Assembly: GCA_015654635.1 (NCBI GenBank)
Contig: JAATGP010000069.1
Coordinates: 1-64,000, forward strand
Reading direction: 5' to 3'
DNA length: 64,000 bases
Origin: Alphaproteobacteria bacterium
GTDB taxonomy: Bacteria > Pseudomonadota > Alphaproteobacteria > Micropepsales > Micropepsaceae
The notes beneath the pieces are model-generated. The model was given only the letters and a program-made list of their open reading frames with translations. It had not been told where the DNA came from and searched no databases. A program made the translations under genes and the position numbers. This document shows, piece by piece, positions 1 to 12,069 of this stretch (positions within the stretch are counted from its first letter, which is position 1; each line of letters opens with the position of its first letter).

Positions 1-1296
1 GGCCGGCCCGGCCCGGTCGTGGTCGACATCCCCAAGGACATCCAATTCAAGACCGGCGGCTATATCGGCCCTGAGTCGGTCGTGCACCGCACCTATCGTC
101 CGCCCTATGAGCCCGACATCCAGGCTATCGAGCAAGCGGTGAAGATGATGGCCAACGCCAGGCGTCCGATTTTCTATACCGGCGGCGGCATCATCAATGC
201 CGGCCCCAAGGCGAGCGAAGCCCTGCGCGAACTGGTCGAACTCACCGGCTTTCCCGTTACCTCAACCTTGATGGGGCTGGGTGCTTATCCTGCTTCGGGC
301 GACAAATGGCTCGGCATGCTGGGGATGCACGGCACCTACGAAGCCAACAATGCCATGCATGATTGCGATCTGATGATCTGCCTCGGCGCGCGCTTCGATG
401 ATCGCGTCACCGGCCGCATGGATGCCTTCTCCCCGGGCTCGAAGAAGATCCATCTGGATATCGATCCTTCGCAGATCAACAAGAATGTCCATATCGATCT
501 GCCCATCATCGCCGATGCCGGCCGCGCCATCGAGGCGATGGTCAAAGAATGGAAATTCCGCGATTACAAAGCCGATCGCATCGCGCTCTCCGAATGGTGG
601 GAGCAGATAACCCGCTGGCGCGCTAAGCGTTGTCTCGATTACCGCGGCTCGAATGATCTGATCAAACCGCAATATGCCATCGACCGGCTCTATCAATTGA
701 CCAAAGGCCGCGACGTCTACATCACCACCGAAGTCGGTCAGCATCAGATGTGGGCCGCGCAGCGCTTTCATTTTGACGAACCCAATCGTTGGATGACCTC
801 CGGCGGCCTCGGCACCATGGGTTATGGCTTACCCGCCGCCATGGGGGTGCAGATGGCCCACCCGGACAGTCTTGTCGTCGACATTGCCGGCGAAGGCTCC
901 GTGCAGATGACGATGCAGGAAATGTCGACGGCGGTGCAGTACAATCTGCCGATCAAAATTTTCATCCTCAACAACCGCTATCTCGGTATGGTGCGTCAAT
1001 GGCAGCAATTGCTGCATGGCGGGCGCTATTCGCATTCCTATTCCGAAACGCTGCCGGATTTCGTCAAACTGGCGGAAGCCTTTGGTTGCGTCGGCATCCG
1101 CGCAACACAGCCCGATGAGCTTGATGCAGCCATTCAGAAAATGATCGATGTGAAACGCCCGGTTCTCTTCGATTGCGTCGTCGATCAAAAGGAAAATTGC
1201 TATCCCATGATCCCGTCTGGCGCCGCCCATAACGAAATGATCCTCTGCGATGCCGAGGATCATACGGTCACCGACGCTGGCAAGATGCTGGTCTGA
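1..1296 (+). CDS. ilvB: Acetolactate synthase large subunit, 5'-truncated by window edge
   Basis: Catalytic subunit of acetohydroxyacid synthase, the ThDP/FAD enzyme that condenses pyruvate with pyruvate or 2-oxobutyrate in valine, leucine and isoleucine synthesis. The reading frame is open from base 1 and begins GRPGPVVVDIPKD, a conserved stretch at the end of the N-terminal ThDP-fold domain, so the true start lies upstream of the window. The central domain and the C-terminal ThDP-binding domain are complete, including the metal/ThDP motif with GEGS and the closing NN pair at about 890-975. The gene heads an ilv cluster with the small subunit and ilvC downstream. The only oddity is an extra 89-aa gene between the large- and small-subunit genes. 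The identification is firm; ilvI is an equally acceptable symbol. Confidence 0.95.
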   Translation, partial: GRPGPVVVDIPKDIQFKTGGYIGPESVVHRTYRPPYEPDIQAIEQAVKMMANARRPIFYTGGGIINAGPKASEALRELVELTGFPVTSTLMGLGAYPASGDKWLGMLGMHGTYEANNAMHDCDLMICLGARFDDRVTGRMDAFSPGSKKIHLDIDPSQINKNVHIDLPIIADAGRAIEAMVKEWKFRDYKADRIALSEWWEQITRWRAKRCLDYRGSNDLIKPQYAIDRLYQLTKGRDVYITTEVGQHQMWAAQRFHFDEPNRWMTSGGLGTMGYGLPAAMGVQMAHPDSLVVDIAGEGSVQMTMQEMSTAVQYNLPIKIFILNNRYLGMVRQWQQLLHGGRYSHSYSETLPDFVKLAEAFGCVGIRATQPDELDAAIQKMIDVKRPVLFDCVVDQKENCYPMIPSGAAHNEMILCDAEDHTVTDAGKMLV

Positions 1297-1307
1297 ACGA
1301 GGGCGCG

Positions 1308-1558
1308 ATGCGGTATCTTTATATCAAGTGGGTGCACAAAAATCCCAGCGACCCGGTGCATCTCTATAGCGAGATTGGCGACGATTCCTATGAGCGCCGC
1401 CGGGTCGAAATTTGGGCTGACGGGCGCAAGGGCTTTGCCGATGAAAGCGAAGAAAAGGGCGCCAGCCTCAGCAGCATGAAGGTCCCTTCGCTGAAGGAAA
1501 TTGCGGCACAACCGGAATTTCAGCCCAAATTTATCGAGGCAGAGGAATTTCAAAAAAT

Positions 1559-1577
<19 letters not shown>
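1308..1577 (+). CDS. Small DUF6881-like protein between the two acetolactate synthase genes
   Basis: An 89-aa soluble protein starting MRYLYIKWVHKNPSDPV and containing HLYSEIGDDSYERRRVEIW. This pattern (short N-terminal strand, L-Y-S-E, then R-x-V-E-I) is what I recall of the DUF6881 family, whose function is unknown. It starts 11 bp after the ilvB stop and its last 19 bp overlap the start of ilvN, so the three genes are very probably co-transcribed and translated together. No signal peptide, membrane segment or catalytic motif is visible. The ilv large and small subunits are usually directly adjacent, so this insertion is uncommon. A regulatory or accessory role for acetolactate synthase is only a guess from position. 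The family call comes from memory and should be tested by an HMM search. Confidence 0.6.
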
Positions 1578-3275
<1,698 letters not shown>

Positions 3276-3300
3276 GCCCTCGAGTAAGGACTTTCATGAG

Positions 3301-3330
3301 AGGCGGCGTCGCAAGCGCCGCCTTTTGTTT
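3301..3330 (+). terminator. Intrinsic terminator after ilvC
   Basis: A perfect 8-bp GC-rich stem (AGGCGGCG at 3301-3308, CGCCGCCT at 3316-3323) with a 7-nt loop runs straight into TTTTGTTT. This is a textbook Rho-independent terminator 25 bp after the ilvC stop and probably closes the ilv operon. Confidence 0.85.
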
Positions 3331-3353
3331 GCCCATAGCAAAGGAAATGAGCG

Positions 3354-3821
3354 ATGAAGCTTCCCGCCTTTCCCATCTCCGGTGGTTGTGCTTGTGGGAG
3401 CGTTCGTTACAGCCTCAAGGCGCGGCCTTTGTCGGTCTATCTTTGCCACTGCAAACGTTGCCAAGTTTATGGCGGTGTCGGCACGCTAGCGGTGCTCACG
3501 CGGCGTAGCGATGTGGCCTTATCAGGCGCGGAGGCTATCCGACATGGTGAGCCCACCGACAGCGGTCGCATAGCCGAGATGTTCTTCTGCCCCAACTGTC
3601 ATGTCCGCGTTTATCACACCCCGGCCGATCGCGCGCTGTTCACCCTCATGGGGGGCACGCTGGACGATCCGACTTGGCTGGTCCCGGTTGCTCATATATT
3701 CACGCGCAGCAAGCAAGATGGTGTGCTGACGGGCGGTACACCTTGCTTCGATGGCCCCATACCCTCGCGTGATATCTTTTATGCGTTGTTCGCATCTGCC
3801 CTCGCGGGAAAGGGACCGTAA
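3354..3821 (+). CDS. GFA/CENP-V family zinc protein
   Basis: A 155-aa protein of the glutathione-dependent formaldehyde-activating enzyme (GFA)/CENP-V fold. Zinc-binding cysteines are visible in three places: GGCACGSVRY near residue 10, LCHCKRCQ near 33 and FFCPNCHVRVYH near 80. The substrates of most family members are unknown, and the formaldehyde role applies to few of them. The start at 3354 is preceded by AAAGGAAATGAG. The gene is transcribed alone after the ilvC terminator, with the M28 peptidase gene 88 bp downstream. A second, shorter GFA protein lies at 5290, but the two are too different to be a recent duplication. Confidence 0.85.
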   Translation: MKLPAFPISGGCACGSVRYSLKARPLSVYLCHCKRCQVYGGVGTLAVLTRRSDVALSGAEAIRHGEPTDSGRIAEMFFCPNCHVRVYHTPADRALFTLMGGTLDDPTWLVPVAHIFTRSKQDGVLTGGTPCFDGPIPSRDIFYALFASALAGKGP

Positions 3822-3909
3822 CAATTTCGTGTTGCGACGCCGAAACGGTTCGACAAGCGCAGGCCAGGAAGGGCATCATCGCTCTATTCGCTTTTAAGGC
3901 TGCCTCGCT

Positions 3910-5280
3910 ATGTTCAAACTTCCGCTGGCCGTAATGGTGGCAGCCGCCTGTATCTGTACGTCTTCGTTGGCTGGAGATCTGAAAACTGCAGCCGATCTGC
4001 GCGATAAGGCACTCAGCGATCCGACCGCCTGGAGTATCCTGGAATCGCTCACCACAGAGGTTGGCGCCCGTTCCATCGGCAGCCCGGCCTATGATCGCGC
4101 CCGCGAATGGGGTGTGGCCAAGCTGACCGCGCTCGGCTTCAGCAATGTGCATGTCGAGACTTTTGCCAAGCCGGCATGGCGTCGTGGCGCCGAGAGCGCC
4201 GAGGTGATCGCCCCTTTCCCGCAGAAGCTCGCCATCATCGGTCTTGGCAATTCGTTGCCCACGCCCAAGAAAAGTATCGAGGCGGAGGTCGTCGTTCTCA
4301 AAAGCTATGCCGAGTTGCTGGCGGCTCCGCAAAGCGCGTTTAAAGGCAAGATCGTCCTCGTCAACCAACCGATGGTGCGCACCGAAGACGGCTCGGGTTA
4401 TGGCGCCGCGGTGCGCGCCCGCTATGGCGATAGCGAAGCCGCCAAGCGTGGCGCGCTGGCCTATCTGTTGCGCTCTGTCTCCACCAGCCAGAGCCGCACT
4501 CCGCATACCGGCACCTCCGATGGCCCTGGCCCGCATATTCCTGCGGCCGCGCTCGGTGTTCCCGATGCCGACCTTTTGGAGCATATGGCGGCGCGCGGAC
4601 CCGTCCGTATTCGGCTTAATCTTGCTTCCACCACCGATCCCAAATCGGTGTGCTGGAATATCTCGGGCGAGATCAAAGGCAGCGAAAAGCCGGACGAAGT
4701 GATTGTTATCGGTGGGCATCTGGATTCTTGGGATCCTGGCACCGGGGCTATCGACGATGGGGCGGGGGTCGCCATCACCACCGCTGCTGCATATCTGATC
4801 GGTGCGTTGCCCAAGCATCCACGCCGCACTATCCGCGTGGTTTTGTTCGGTTCGGAAGAAAACGGCGGCTCCAATATCGCTTATCTCGAAGCCCATAAAG
4901 GCGAACTCGCCCACATCGTCTTGGCCAGCGAGGCCGATCTCGGCGCCGACCGCGCCCTCAAGCTCGAATTGCCGGAAGGGGCCGTCAAGGCGCCGGAGTT
5001 TGCGATCCTGCCGACTCTGTTGGCGCCCCTGAAAATTATTGTGGCATCCACCGCGCCGGGATATGCGGGTTCGGATATCGAAAGCCTGCAAGGCGCGGGC
5101 GTCCCTGTGTTCAGCTTCCACCAGGACGCCAGCCGTTATTTCGATTACCACCACAGCGCTGACGATACGCTCGCCATCGTGGACGCCGCGGGGCTCAATC
5201 AAAACGTCGCCGCCTGGGCATCAACACTGTATCTACTGGCAGATTCGGCGATAGATTTCCGGGCGCAGCCGGCGAACTAG
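3910..5280 (+). CDS. Exported M28 family metallopeptidase (carboxypeptidase Q-like)
   Basis: A 456-aa zinc peptidase with an N-terminal signal peptide (hydrophobic to about residue 21, cleavage after SLA-GD), so periplasmic or secreted. The di-zinc site motifs of family M28 are visible: GGHLDSWDPG (His and first Asp), AIDDGAG (bridging Asp), GSEENGG (Glu pair) and DYHHSADD near the C-terminus (final His). The arrangement, with a PA-like insert before the peptidase domain, resembles carboxypeptidase Q/PGCP dipeptidases. The stop codon TAG forms part of the ribosome-binding site (TAGGAGAG) of the downstream GFA gene, which suggests coupled translation. Substrate specificity cannot be told from the sequence. 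Confidence 0.9.
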   Translation: MFKLPLAVMVAAACICTSSLAGDLKTAADLRDKALSDPTAWSILESLTTEVGARSIGSPAYDRAREWGVAKLTALGFSNVHVETFAKPAWRRGAESAEVIAPFPQKLAIIGLGNSLPTPKKSIEAEVVVLKSYAELLAAPQSAFKGKIVLVNQPMVRTEDGSGYGAAVRARYGDSEAAKRGALAYLLRSVSTSQSRTPHTGTSDGPGPHIPAAALGVPDADLLEHMAARGPVRIRLNLASTTDPKSVCWNISGEIKGSEKPDEVIVIGGHLDSWDPGTGAIDDGAGVAITTAAAYLIGALPKHPRRTIRVVLFGSEENGGSNIAYLEAHKGELAHIVLASEADLGADRALKLELPEGAVKAPEFAILPTLLAPLKIIVASTAPGYAGSDIESLQGAGVPVFSFHQDASRYFDYHHSADDTLAIVDAAGLNQNVAAWASTLYLLADSAIDFRAQPAN

Positions 5281-5289
5281 GAGAGACCT

Positions 5290-5688
5290 ATGCACGTCGA
5301 TGGTCATTGTTATTGCGGTAATATCCGTTTTGAGGCCGCAGCCGATCCGGCCACGGTGGTGATTTGCCATTGCACCGATTGCCAGGAATTGACCGGCTCG
5401 GCCTATCGCGCCGTGGTCACCGCCAAGAATTTAAAAATTCTCTCGGGCACGCCCAAGGTCTGGATCAAGACCGCGCAAAGCGGGCGCCAGCGGGTCCATT
5501 CCTTCTGTGCCGATTGCGGTTCACCGATTTATTCCGGCGCCACCAACGGCAGTTTGGAAACCGTAAGCTTGCGCCTCGGCACACTCACCCAGCGCCGGGA
5601 GTTAGAGCCACAAAAGCAAATCTGGGCACAGTCATCACTGCCATGGGCGCTCGATCTTCTCGGCCTCGAATGGCATGAGGGGCAATAA
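5290..5688 (+). CDS. GFA/CENP-V family zinc protein
   Basis: A 132-aa protein with the GFA pattern: GHCYCGNIRFE at the N-terminus, CHCTDCQ near residue 27 and FCADCGSPIY near residue 73 give the structural and catalytic zinc cysteines. It starts 9 bp after the M28 peptidase stop, with AGGAGAG as ribosome-binding site overlapping that stop, so the two genes form one transcription and translation unit. Function is unknown. The family is often annotated as an aldehyde-responsive enzyme without direct proof. Confidence 0.88.
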   Translation: MHVDGHCYCGNIRFEAAADPATVVICHCTDCQELTGSAYRAVVTAKNLKILSGTPKVWIKTAQSGRQRVHSFCADCGSPIYSGATNGSLETVSLRLGTLTQRRELEPQKQIWAQSSLPWALDLLGLEWHEGQ

Positions 5689-5693
5689 ACCTT

Positions 5694-5750
5694 TCGTCAT
5701 CCTGGGGTGCGAGCGAAGCGAGCCTCGAAGGACGCACTAGCCCTCGAAGC
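5694..5750. repeat. Possible dispersed intergenic repeat
   Basis: Between the convergent GFA and ABC ATPase genes lies GTCATCCTGGGGTGCG followed by AGCGAAGCGAGCCTCGAAGG. Phrases of this type (GTCATCC..., AGCGAAGCGAG..., CTCGAAGG) are familiar from dispersed extragenic repeats of alphaproteobacteria. A similar CCTCGAAG phrase occurs in the gene-free region near 36160. No T-run terminator is seen. Confidence 0.35.
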
Positions 5751-5756
5751 ACATAG

Positions 5757-7046
5757 TTAGGTCGGGTTTTCCAGGCTGAAGGTCTCGCTTTCGTCGTCAT
5801 AGGAAAACAGCTCGGCAAAACGGGCCCAGCTGATCATGGCGCGCAGTGTTTCATCCGCGGCGTCTTCGCTCATTTTGTCTTCCAGCTCGTCGATGAAGCG
5901 GCGGCGTGGAGCGGTGTGATTGCTGCGTTCGTCGAGCACGCGGCGGATATGGGCGGCAAAAGGCACATTGTTCATCAGGGCGCGGTTGACGATTTCCTTG
6001 CGCTCATTGGTGTCGGCATCGGCAAAACGCTTGCCCATATGGGTCAGCTTCAAGTCACCGCCTTCGAGATCGGCGAGCCGCAGCATCTGTAGCGCTTCGG
6101 CAATCGGAAAGAGTTCATCGATTTCGAGCTGCACGTCATAGGCGATGTCGGGCAAGTCGGCCTTGCCGTCATATTGCGGATTGGCCAGCGCCTCGATCAG
6201 GCCGGCGATGGAGTTGGAAGAGACCGGACTGATCGGCGCATCCGGTATCACATCGATGGCTTGCACGGTGCGCTGGCGCTCGACCTTGCGCGCCGTCATC
6301 TCGACATAGATGCGGTCGACGTAATCCTCAAAACGTGGGTCGGAACGGTCGCGCGGATGCGGCAAATCGATCTTGATCTCGGTCGTCACCCGTCCCGGAT
6401 TGGAGGAAAACAGAAGTGCGCGGTCGCACATCTGTACCGCTTCTTCGATGTTATGCGTCACCAGCAGAATGGATTTGATCGGAAGCTTTTTGTTCTGCCA
6501 CAACTCGATGAGATCGGTGCGCAGGTTTTCCGCGGTCAGCACATCGAGGGCCGAAAAAGGTTCGTCCATCAGCAAGATATTGGGATGGACCACCAGGGCC
6601 CGGGCAAAGCCGACGCGTTGGCGCATGCCGCCGGAAAGCTCGCGCGGATAAGCGCTCTCGTAACCGTCCAGACCGATCAGATCGATGGCAGCCAGCGCGC
6701 GCTTGCGGATTTTCTTGTCTGGCAGGCCCAACGCCTCCAGACCAAGCTGCACATTCTCCAGCACGGTTAGCCAAGGGAACAGGGCAAAACTCTGGAACAC
6801 CATGGCGATGCCGCTCGCCGGTCCGTTAATGGGCGCTCCCATGTAGTCGAGATGTCCGCCTTGCGGTTGGGCGAGCCCCGCTATCAGACGCAGAAAGGTG
6901 GATTTGCCCGACCCCGAACGGCCGAGCAGACCCACGATCTCACCCTCATTCAAGCTGAGATTGACGCCATCCAGCACCAGCAAATCTTCGCCGCCTACAC
7001 GCGGGAAGGAGCGGCGCACATCGGTCGCTTGCAGCAAAGTGTCCAT
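5757..7046 (-). CDS. ABC importer ATPase with C-terminal AAA-associated domain
   Basis: A 429-aa ATP-binding protein of the nitrate/sulfonate/taurine-type importer group. Residues 1-250 hold Walker A (GRSGSGKST), the signature [15 protein letters not shown], Walker B ([12 protein letters not shown]) and the switch His in VTHNIEEA. Residues about 285-429 form an extra acidic domain of the AAA-associated C-terminal type found on a subset of these ATPases (contains [20 protein letters not shown]). It lies 12 bp downstream of the fused permease gene and is surely in its operon. No periplasmic binding-protein gene is present nearby, so the substrate is open. Confidence 0.88.
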   Translation of the reverse strand: MDTLLQATDVRRSFPRVGGEDLLVLDGVNLSLNEGEIVGLLGRSGSGKSTFLRLIAGLAQPQGGHLDYMGAPINGPASGIAMVFQSFALFPWLTVLENVQLGLEALGLPDKKIRKRALAAIDLIGLDGYESAYPRELSGGMRQRVGFARALVVHPNILLMDEPFSALDVLTAENLRTDLIELWQNKKLPIKSILLVTHNIEEAVQMCDRALLFSSNPGRVTTEIKIDLPHPRDRSDPRFEDYVDRIYVEMTARKVERQRTVQAIDVIPDAPISPVSSNSIAGLIEALANPQYDGKADLPDIAYDVQLEIDELFPIAEALQMLRLADLEGGDLKLTHMGKRFADADTNERKEIVNRALMNNVPFAAHIRRVLDERSNHTAPRRRFIDELEDKMSEDAADETLRAMISWARFAELFSYDDESETFSLENPT

Positions 7047-7058
7047 TCGCGCCTCCTG

Positions 7059-8786
7059 TTATGTCATCTTGAACTTGCGTTCGGCGTACCAATAGAGTGG
7101 CCGCCAGAACAGACGGTTCACCACCACCACGAAAAAGCTCATCACAAAAATGCCGAGCACGATGCGGTGGAAATCCCCGGCCACCGTGGCATCGAAGATA
7201 TAGGCACCCAGGCCATAGGCATGCAGCGTGCGATTGCCCCAGCTTGCCACCTCGGCGACAATGGCCGCATTCCAGGAACCGCCAGAGGCGGTGATGGCGC
7301 CTGTCACGTAATAGGGCATGACCGCGGGGATGCCGACTTTCTTCCACCACAGCCAGCCTTTGACTTGGAAGTTGGCAGCGGCGTCTCGCATTTCGCGCGG
7401 CAGGGCCGATGCACCGGCGATGACATTGAAGAGGATGTACCACTGCGTGCCTAGCACCATTAGCGGCGACAGCCAGATGTCGGGGTTGGCATTCCAGAGC
7501 AGGATTAAAGATACCGCGACGGGAAAGACCAGATTGGCTGGGAAGGCGGCAAGGAACTGCGCGATCGGCTGGACCACGCGCGTCAGATGCGGCCGCAGTC
7601 CGACATAGATTCCGACCGGCACCCAGATCAGGCTGGCCAAGGCAATCAGAACGATGACGCGTGTCAGGGTCGCCATGCCGCGCAAGAAAGCCCCGACGAC
7701 ATCGGAAAAGCCCAGGGCAGCGCCGACAAAGCTCGTTACCCGCCACACCACATAGGCCCCGAAAACCACCAGGATCGCATACCAGAGGCCCACGGCAAGC
7801 CATGGCGGGATGATGCTCTTGGTTACGATCTGCGTTTTGCTTTTCGGTGGCGCGATCTTGTAGCTGCGCCGCATCAATATATCGAACGGCGTCCCAATGG
7901 CATCGATCAGCCTGGAGCGGCGATACATCTTCAGCGCCCAAGATTCCGCCTCCTCATCGCCGGGCTCCGCATCGATGCGGAAGCGGTCAGCCCAGGCAAC
8001 CAAAGGTCTGAAGAGAAGCTGGTCGAAAATCACAATCACCACCAGCATGGCTCCGATGGCCCAGAAAATGGCCGTCAGACTTTTGGCCTGGACCGCGGCA
8101 GCGATGTAGGAGCCGATTCCTGGTAAAGTGATAGAGGTATTGCCGACCGTGAAGGCTTCGGAGGCCACCAGCATGAACCAAGCGCCCGACATCGACATCA
8201 TCATGTTCCAGATGAGTTGGGGCATGCCGAATGGCACTTCGATCTGCCAGAATCGGCTCCAGCCCGACATGCCAAAGGTTCTTCCGGCTTCATCGAGCTC
8301 AATCGGGACGGTGCGCAGCGACTGATAGAAGCTGAAGGCCATGTTCCAGGCTTGGCTGGTGAAGATCAGGAAGATGGCCGCAAATTCGGCGCCCAGAATC
8401 CGGCCCGGGGCCAGGGACAGAAAGAAAACCAGGGTGACAGACAAAAATCCTAAAATAGGAATAGATTGTAGAATGTCGAGCAGCGGAACAAGCAGCATTC
8501 CGGCTCGTTTGCTCTTAGCGGCCCAGGTCGCATAGGTGAAGGTAAAAATTAGCGAAAAAGCCAACGCCACCAGCATCCTAAGCGCGGTGCGGAAGGCGTA
8601 ATTGGGCAGGTTTGCGGGGTCCAGCGAGACAGGATGGCGCGCCAAGCTCGAGAGCGGCTGGATCACTTCCCGGCTTGCTTCAGCACAGAAGATGATAGCA
8701 CCAAGGACAAAAATCCCCGCCAACAGGTCCCAAGACCGCGGCAACAACCGGCGTGTCTCGATCGAGACGGGGGGAAAAAGTTTCAT
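7059..8786 (-). CDS. ABC importer permease, two fused permease domains
   Basis: A 575-aa inner-membrane protein with two binding-protein-dependent permease domains in one chain. Each has an EAA-type loop: the first contains ELDEAGRTFGMSG...EVPFGMPQ and the second MRDAAANFQVKGW...GIPAVMPY. Typical nitrate/sulfonate permeases are single-domain dimers of about 260 aa, so this is a fused pair. The ATG at 8786 (MKLFPPVSIETRRLL) is chosen because the 66 residues upstream in the open frame look non-coding and lack a hydrophobic start. The ribosome-binding site is weak. The ATPase gene follows after 12 bp. Without a binding-protein gene the transported compound cannot be named. Confidence 0.87.
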   Translation of the reverse strand: MKLFPPVSIETRRLLPRSWDLLAGIFVLGAIIFCAEASREVIQPLSSLARHPVSLDPANLPNYAFRTALRMLVALAFSLIFTFTYATWAAKSKRAGMLLVPLLDILQSIPILGFLSVTLVFFLSLAPGRILGAEFAAIFLIFTSQAWNMAFSFYQSLRTVPIELDEAGRTFGMSGWSRFWQIEVPFGMPQLIWNMMMSMSGAWFMLVASEAFTVGNTSITLPGIGSYIAAAVQAKSLTAIFWAIGAMLVVIVIFDQLLFRPLVAWADRFRIDAEPGDEEAESWALKMYRRSRLIDAIGTPFDILMRRSYKIAPPKSKTQIVTKSIIPPWLAVGLWYAILVVFGAYVVWRVTSFVGAALGFSDVVGAFLRGMATLTRVIVLIALASLIWVPVGIYVGLRPHLTRVVQPIAQFLAAFPANLVFPVAVSLILLWNANPDIWLSPLMVLGTQWYILFNVIAGASALPREMRDAAANFQVKGWLWWKKVGIPAVMPYYVTGAITASGGSWNAAIVAEVASWGNRTLHAYGLGAYIFDATVAGDFHRIVLGIFVMSFFVVVVNRLFWRPLYWYAERKFKMT

Positions 8787-9296
8787 GTCCGGGGCGCTTC
8801 TAAGGGTAGAATTGTGGGCCACGTAACCATGCGTTGGAGCCCTCCGCCAAGTGAATTTCCGAACAAACTGCACTCGTCGCTGAGGATTTTCCGGTCTTCC
8901 GGCGGACCTTAAATTTATTCGCACAAACAGGGGTTTGACTTGCGCGTCCACGTCGTTCCAGCGTAAATACCGCGCGAAGGGCAATGTCCGGCTTTTCGTG
9001 AGTGTTTTAGGACATTTCGTTAAAGTTTAGCGAGCAGAAAACTCGGCGGGCGGAACGGCGATCCGGCGATGACGCAAGGTGCGACAGAGCATGACGTAAA
9101 GAGCGGATTCTCCGCTAGCGTCGGCGTGCGTGCAACGCCCCGTCCTTCCCTCGGTTTGCTGAATGGCGTGCTTCTCCTCCTTAGGGGCCCCTAGGCGCCG
9201 GCGGGTGTGGGTCATCCACACCGGGTGTTTAGGGGACTTTCGAATGAAAGGAGCGATAGAAGCCGCAAGAGCGGCAAGCGGAAGGAATTTGTGACC
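8787..9296. other. Divergent intergenic region between the ABC permease gene and leuA
   Basis: About 510 bp with no convincing gene. It must hold the promoters for the ABC operon (leftward) and leuA (rightward). The last 120 bp contain a set of inverted repeats described separately. I looked for a leucine-rich leader peptide upstream of leuA and found no run of Leu codons. A 43-codon frame (9163-9294, starting MACFSSLG) ends 2 bp before the leuA ATG but lacks a ribosome-binding site. Confidence 0.6.
9182..9235 (+). promoter_or_regulatory. Structured 5' leader of leuA (candidate regulatory RNA)
   Basis: A 7-bp perfect hairpin (GGTGTGG at 9204-9210, CCACACC at 9216-9222, loop GTCAT) is flanked by CCCCTA (9188-9193) and TAGGGG (9230-9235), which can pair to close the structure. 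The left CCCCTA is also half of the perfect palindrome TAGGGGCCCCTA (9182-9193). The sequence can thus be read as an RNA stem-loop with a closing helix or as DNA operator sites. It lies 60-115 bp before the leuA start. No T-run is present, so classical attenuation is not evident. Confidence 0.4.
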
Positions 9297-10892
9297 ATGA
9301 CAACGAATACCGACACTCCCCACCCAGCCGACATCCCCAATAGCACCGAAGCTCAGCGGGTTCGGATTTTTGACACCACCTTGCGCGATGGCGAACAGTC
9401 GCCCGGCGCAGCGATGACCTTTGAGGAAAAGCTCGAGGTCGCCGATTATCTCGACGCCATGGGTGTTGATATCATCGAAGCCGGTTTTCCCATTGCCAGC
9501 CAAGGCGATTTCGACGCCGTGGCCGAGATTGCGCGACGGGTCGAAAATGCAACCGTCTGCGGCCTGTCGCGGGCGGGTTTCAAGGATATCGATCGCGCGG
9601 CTGCCGCGCTGAAACAGGCTAAGCGCCCGCGGATTCACACGTTCATTTCCACCAGTCCCGTTCATATGAAACATAAACTCAATATGGGCGCTAATGCGGT
9701 GTTGGATGCGGTGGGGGCTTCCGTCTCTCACGCCCGCAAACTGGTGGATGACGTGCAGTGGAGCGCCGAAGATGCCACCCGCACCGAGCATGATTTTCTC
9801 TGCCGTTGCGTGGAGCTGGCAATCCGCTCCGGTGCCACCACGATCAACATTCCCGATACGGTGGGCTATGCCACGCCGCAGGAGTTCTTTGAACTCATTA
9901 CGATGTTGCTCAATCGCGTGCCCAATATCGACAAAGCCGTCATCGCCACCCATTGTCACAATGATTTGGGCTTGGCCGTGGCCAATTCCCTGGCCGGGGT
10001 GCTGGCTGGGGCCCGTCAGATCGAATGTACGATCAATGGTATCGGCGAGCGGGCGGGTAACGCCGCCTTGGAGGAGATCGTAATGGCACTCAAGGTCCGC
10101 AAGGACCGCATGCCATTCCTCACCGGCATCGACACCACGATGCTGTCCCGGGCTTCCAAACTCGTTTCCAACGTCACTGGGTTCCCGGTGCAGTACAACA
10201 AGGCCATCGTCGGCAAGAACGCCTTCAGCCACGAGAGCGGCATCCACCAGGATGGTATGCTGAAGAACGTCGAGACCTACGAAATCATGCGCCCTGAGAC
10301 GGTTGGGGTGAAGGAGACTTCGCTGGTCCTGGGCAAGCTGTCTGGCCGCCATGCCTTCCGTGACAAGCTCGCTTTGCTGGGCTACGAGCTGACCGATGCC
10401 GCCTTCGAAGATGCCTTCCGGCGCTTTAAGGCATTGGCAGATAAGAAGAAAACCGTTTTTGACGACGATATTGTGGCCTTGGTGGATGATGAGATCGTCC
10501 GCGCCGCCGATTTCATTTCCGTCAAAGCCCTGCGGGTCTCCACCGGTGTGGGTATTGCGCCAACCGCCGCCATGACGCTTCTGGTCGAGGGCGAGGAAAA
10601 GACGGCTGAGGTCAGCGGCGACGGCGCCGTGGATGCCATCTTTAACGTCATCCGTGAAATTTACCCGCACACCGTGAATCTGCAACTTTATCAGGTGAAG
10701 GCGGTGACCGAGGGCACGGATGCCCAGGCCGATGTCAGCATCCGGCTTGAGGAAGATGGTCGCACGGTGACTGGACGCGGGGCAGATACAGATACGCTTG
10801 TGGCATCTGCCTATGCGTATGTTAATGCTCTCAACAAGCTCTTGGTGAAACGCAGGAAGCAGGCACCTGAAACCTTGAACGTCGCACAATGA
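9297..10892 (+). CDS. leuA: 2-isopropylmalate synthase
   Basis: First committed step of leucine synthesis: condenses acetyl-CoA with 2-oxoisovalerate, the product of the ilv pathway found at the start of this window. The 531-aa protein has the N-terminal HMGL-like TIM barrel with the signature RIFDTTLRDGEQSPG, metal ligands in THCHNDLGLAVAN and the GIGERAGNAALEE motif. The C-terminal LeuA allosteric dimer domain is complete (about 400-520). ATG at 9297 gives MTTNTDTPHP; an in-frame GTG lies two codons upstream and GAAGGAATTT serves as ribosome-binding site. The frame stays open 90 bp further upstream, but that part looks like leader. Confidence 0.97.
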   Translation: MTTNTDTPHPADIPNSTEAQRVRIFDTTLRDGEQSPGAAMTFEEKLEVADYLDAMGVDIIEAGFPIASQGDFDAVAEIARRVENATVCGLSRAGFKDIDRAAAALKQAKRPRIHTFISTSPVHMKHKLNMGANAVLDAVGASVSHARKLVDDVQWSAEDATRTEHDFLCRCVELAIRSGATTINIPDTVGYATPQEFFELITMLLNRVPNIDKAVIATHCHNDLGLAVANSLAGVLAGARQIECTINGIGERAGNAALEEIVMALKVRKDRMPFLTGIDTTMLSRASKLVSNVTGFPVQYNKAIVGKNAFSHESGIHQDGMLKNVETYEIMRPETVGVKETSLVLGKLSGRHAFRDKLALLGYELTDAAFEDAFRRFKALADKKKTVFDDDIVALVDDEIVRAADFISVKALRVSTGVGIAPTAAMTLLVEGEEKTAEVSGDGAVDAIFNVIREIYPHTVNLQLYQVKAVTEGTDAQADVSIRLEEDGRTVTGRGADTDTLVASAYAYVNALNKLLVKRRKQAPETLNVAQ

Positions 10893-10898
10893 ATCGAT

Positions 10899-12024
<1,126 letters not shown>

Positions 12025-12069
12025 TCACTGCCTGCTAGTTGTTTAAGGAGGCCGTGCGTCGGAGTTGGT

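Noticed and set aside
9121-9296. Leucine attenuator leader peptide before leuA
   Set aside because: No run of leucine codons in any frame and no terminator with a T-run.
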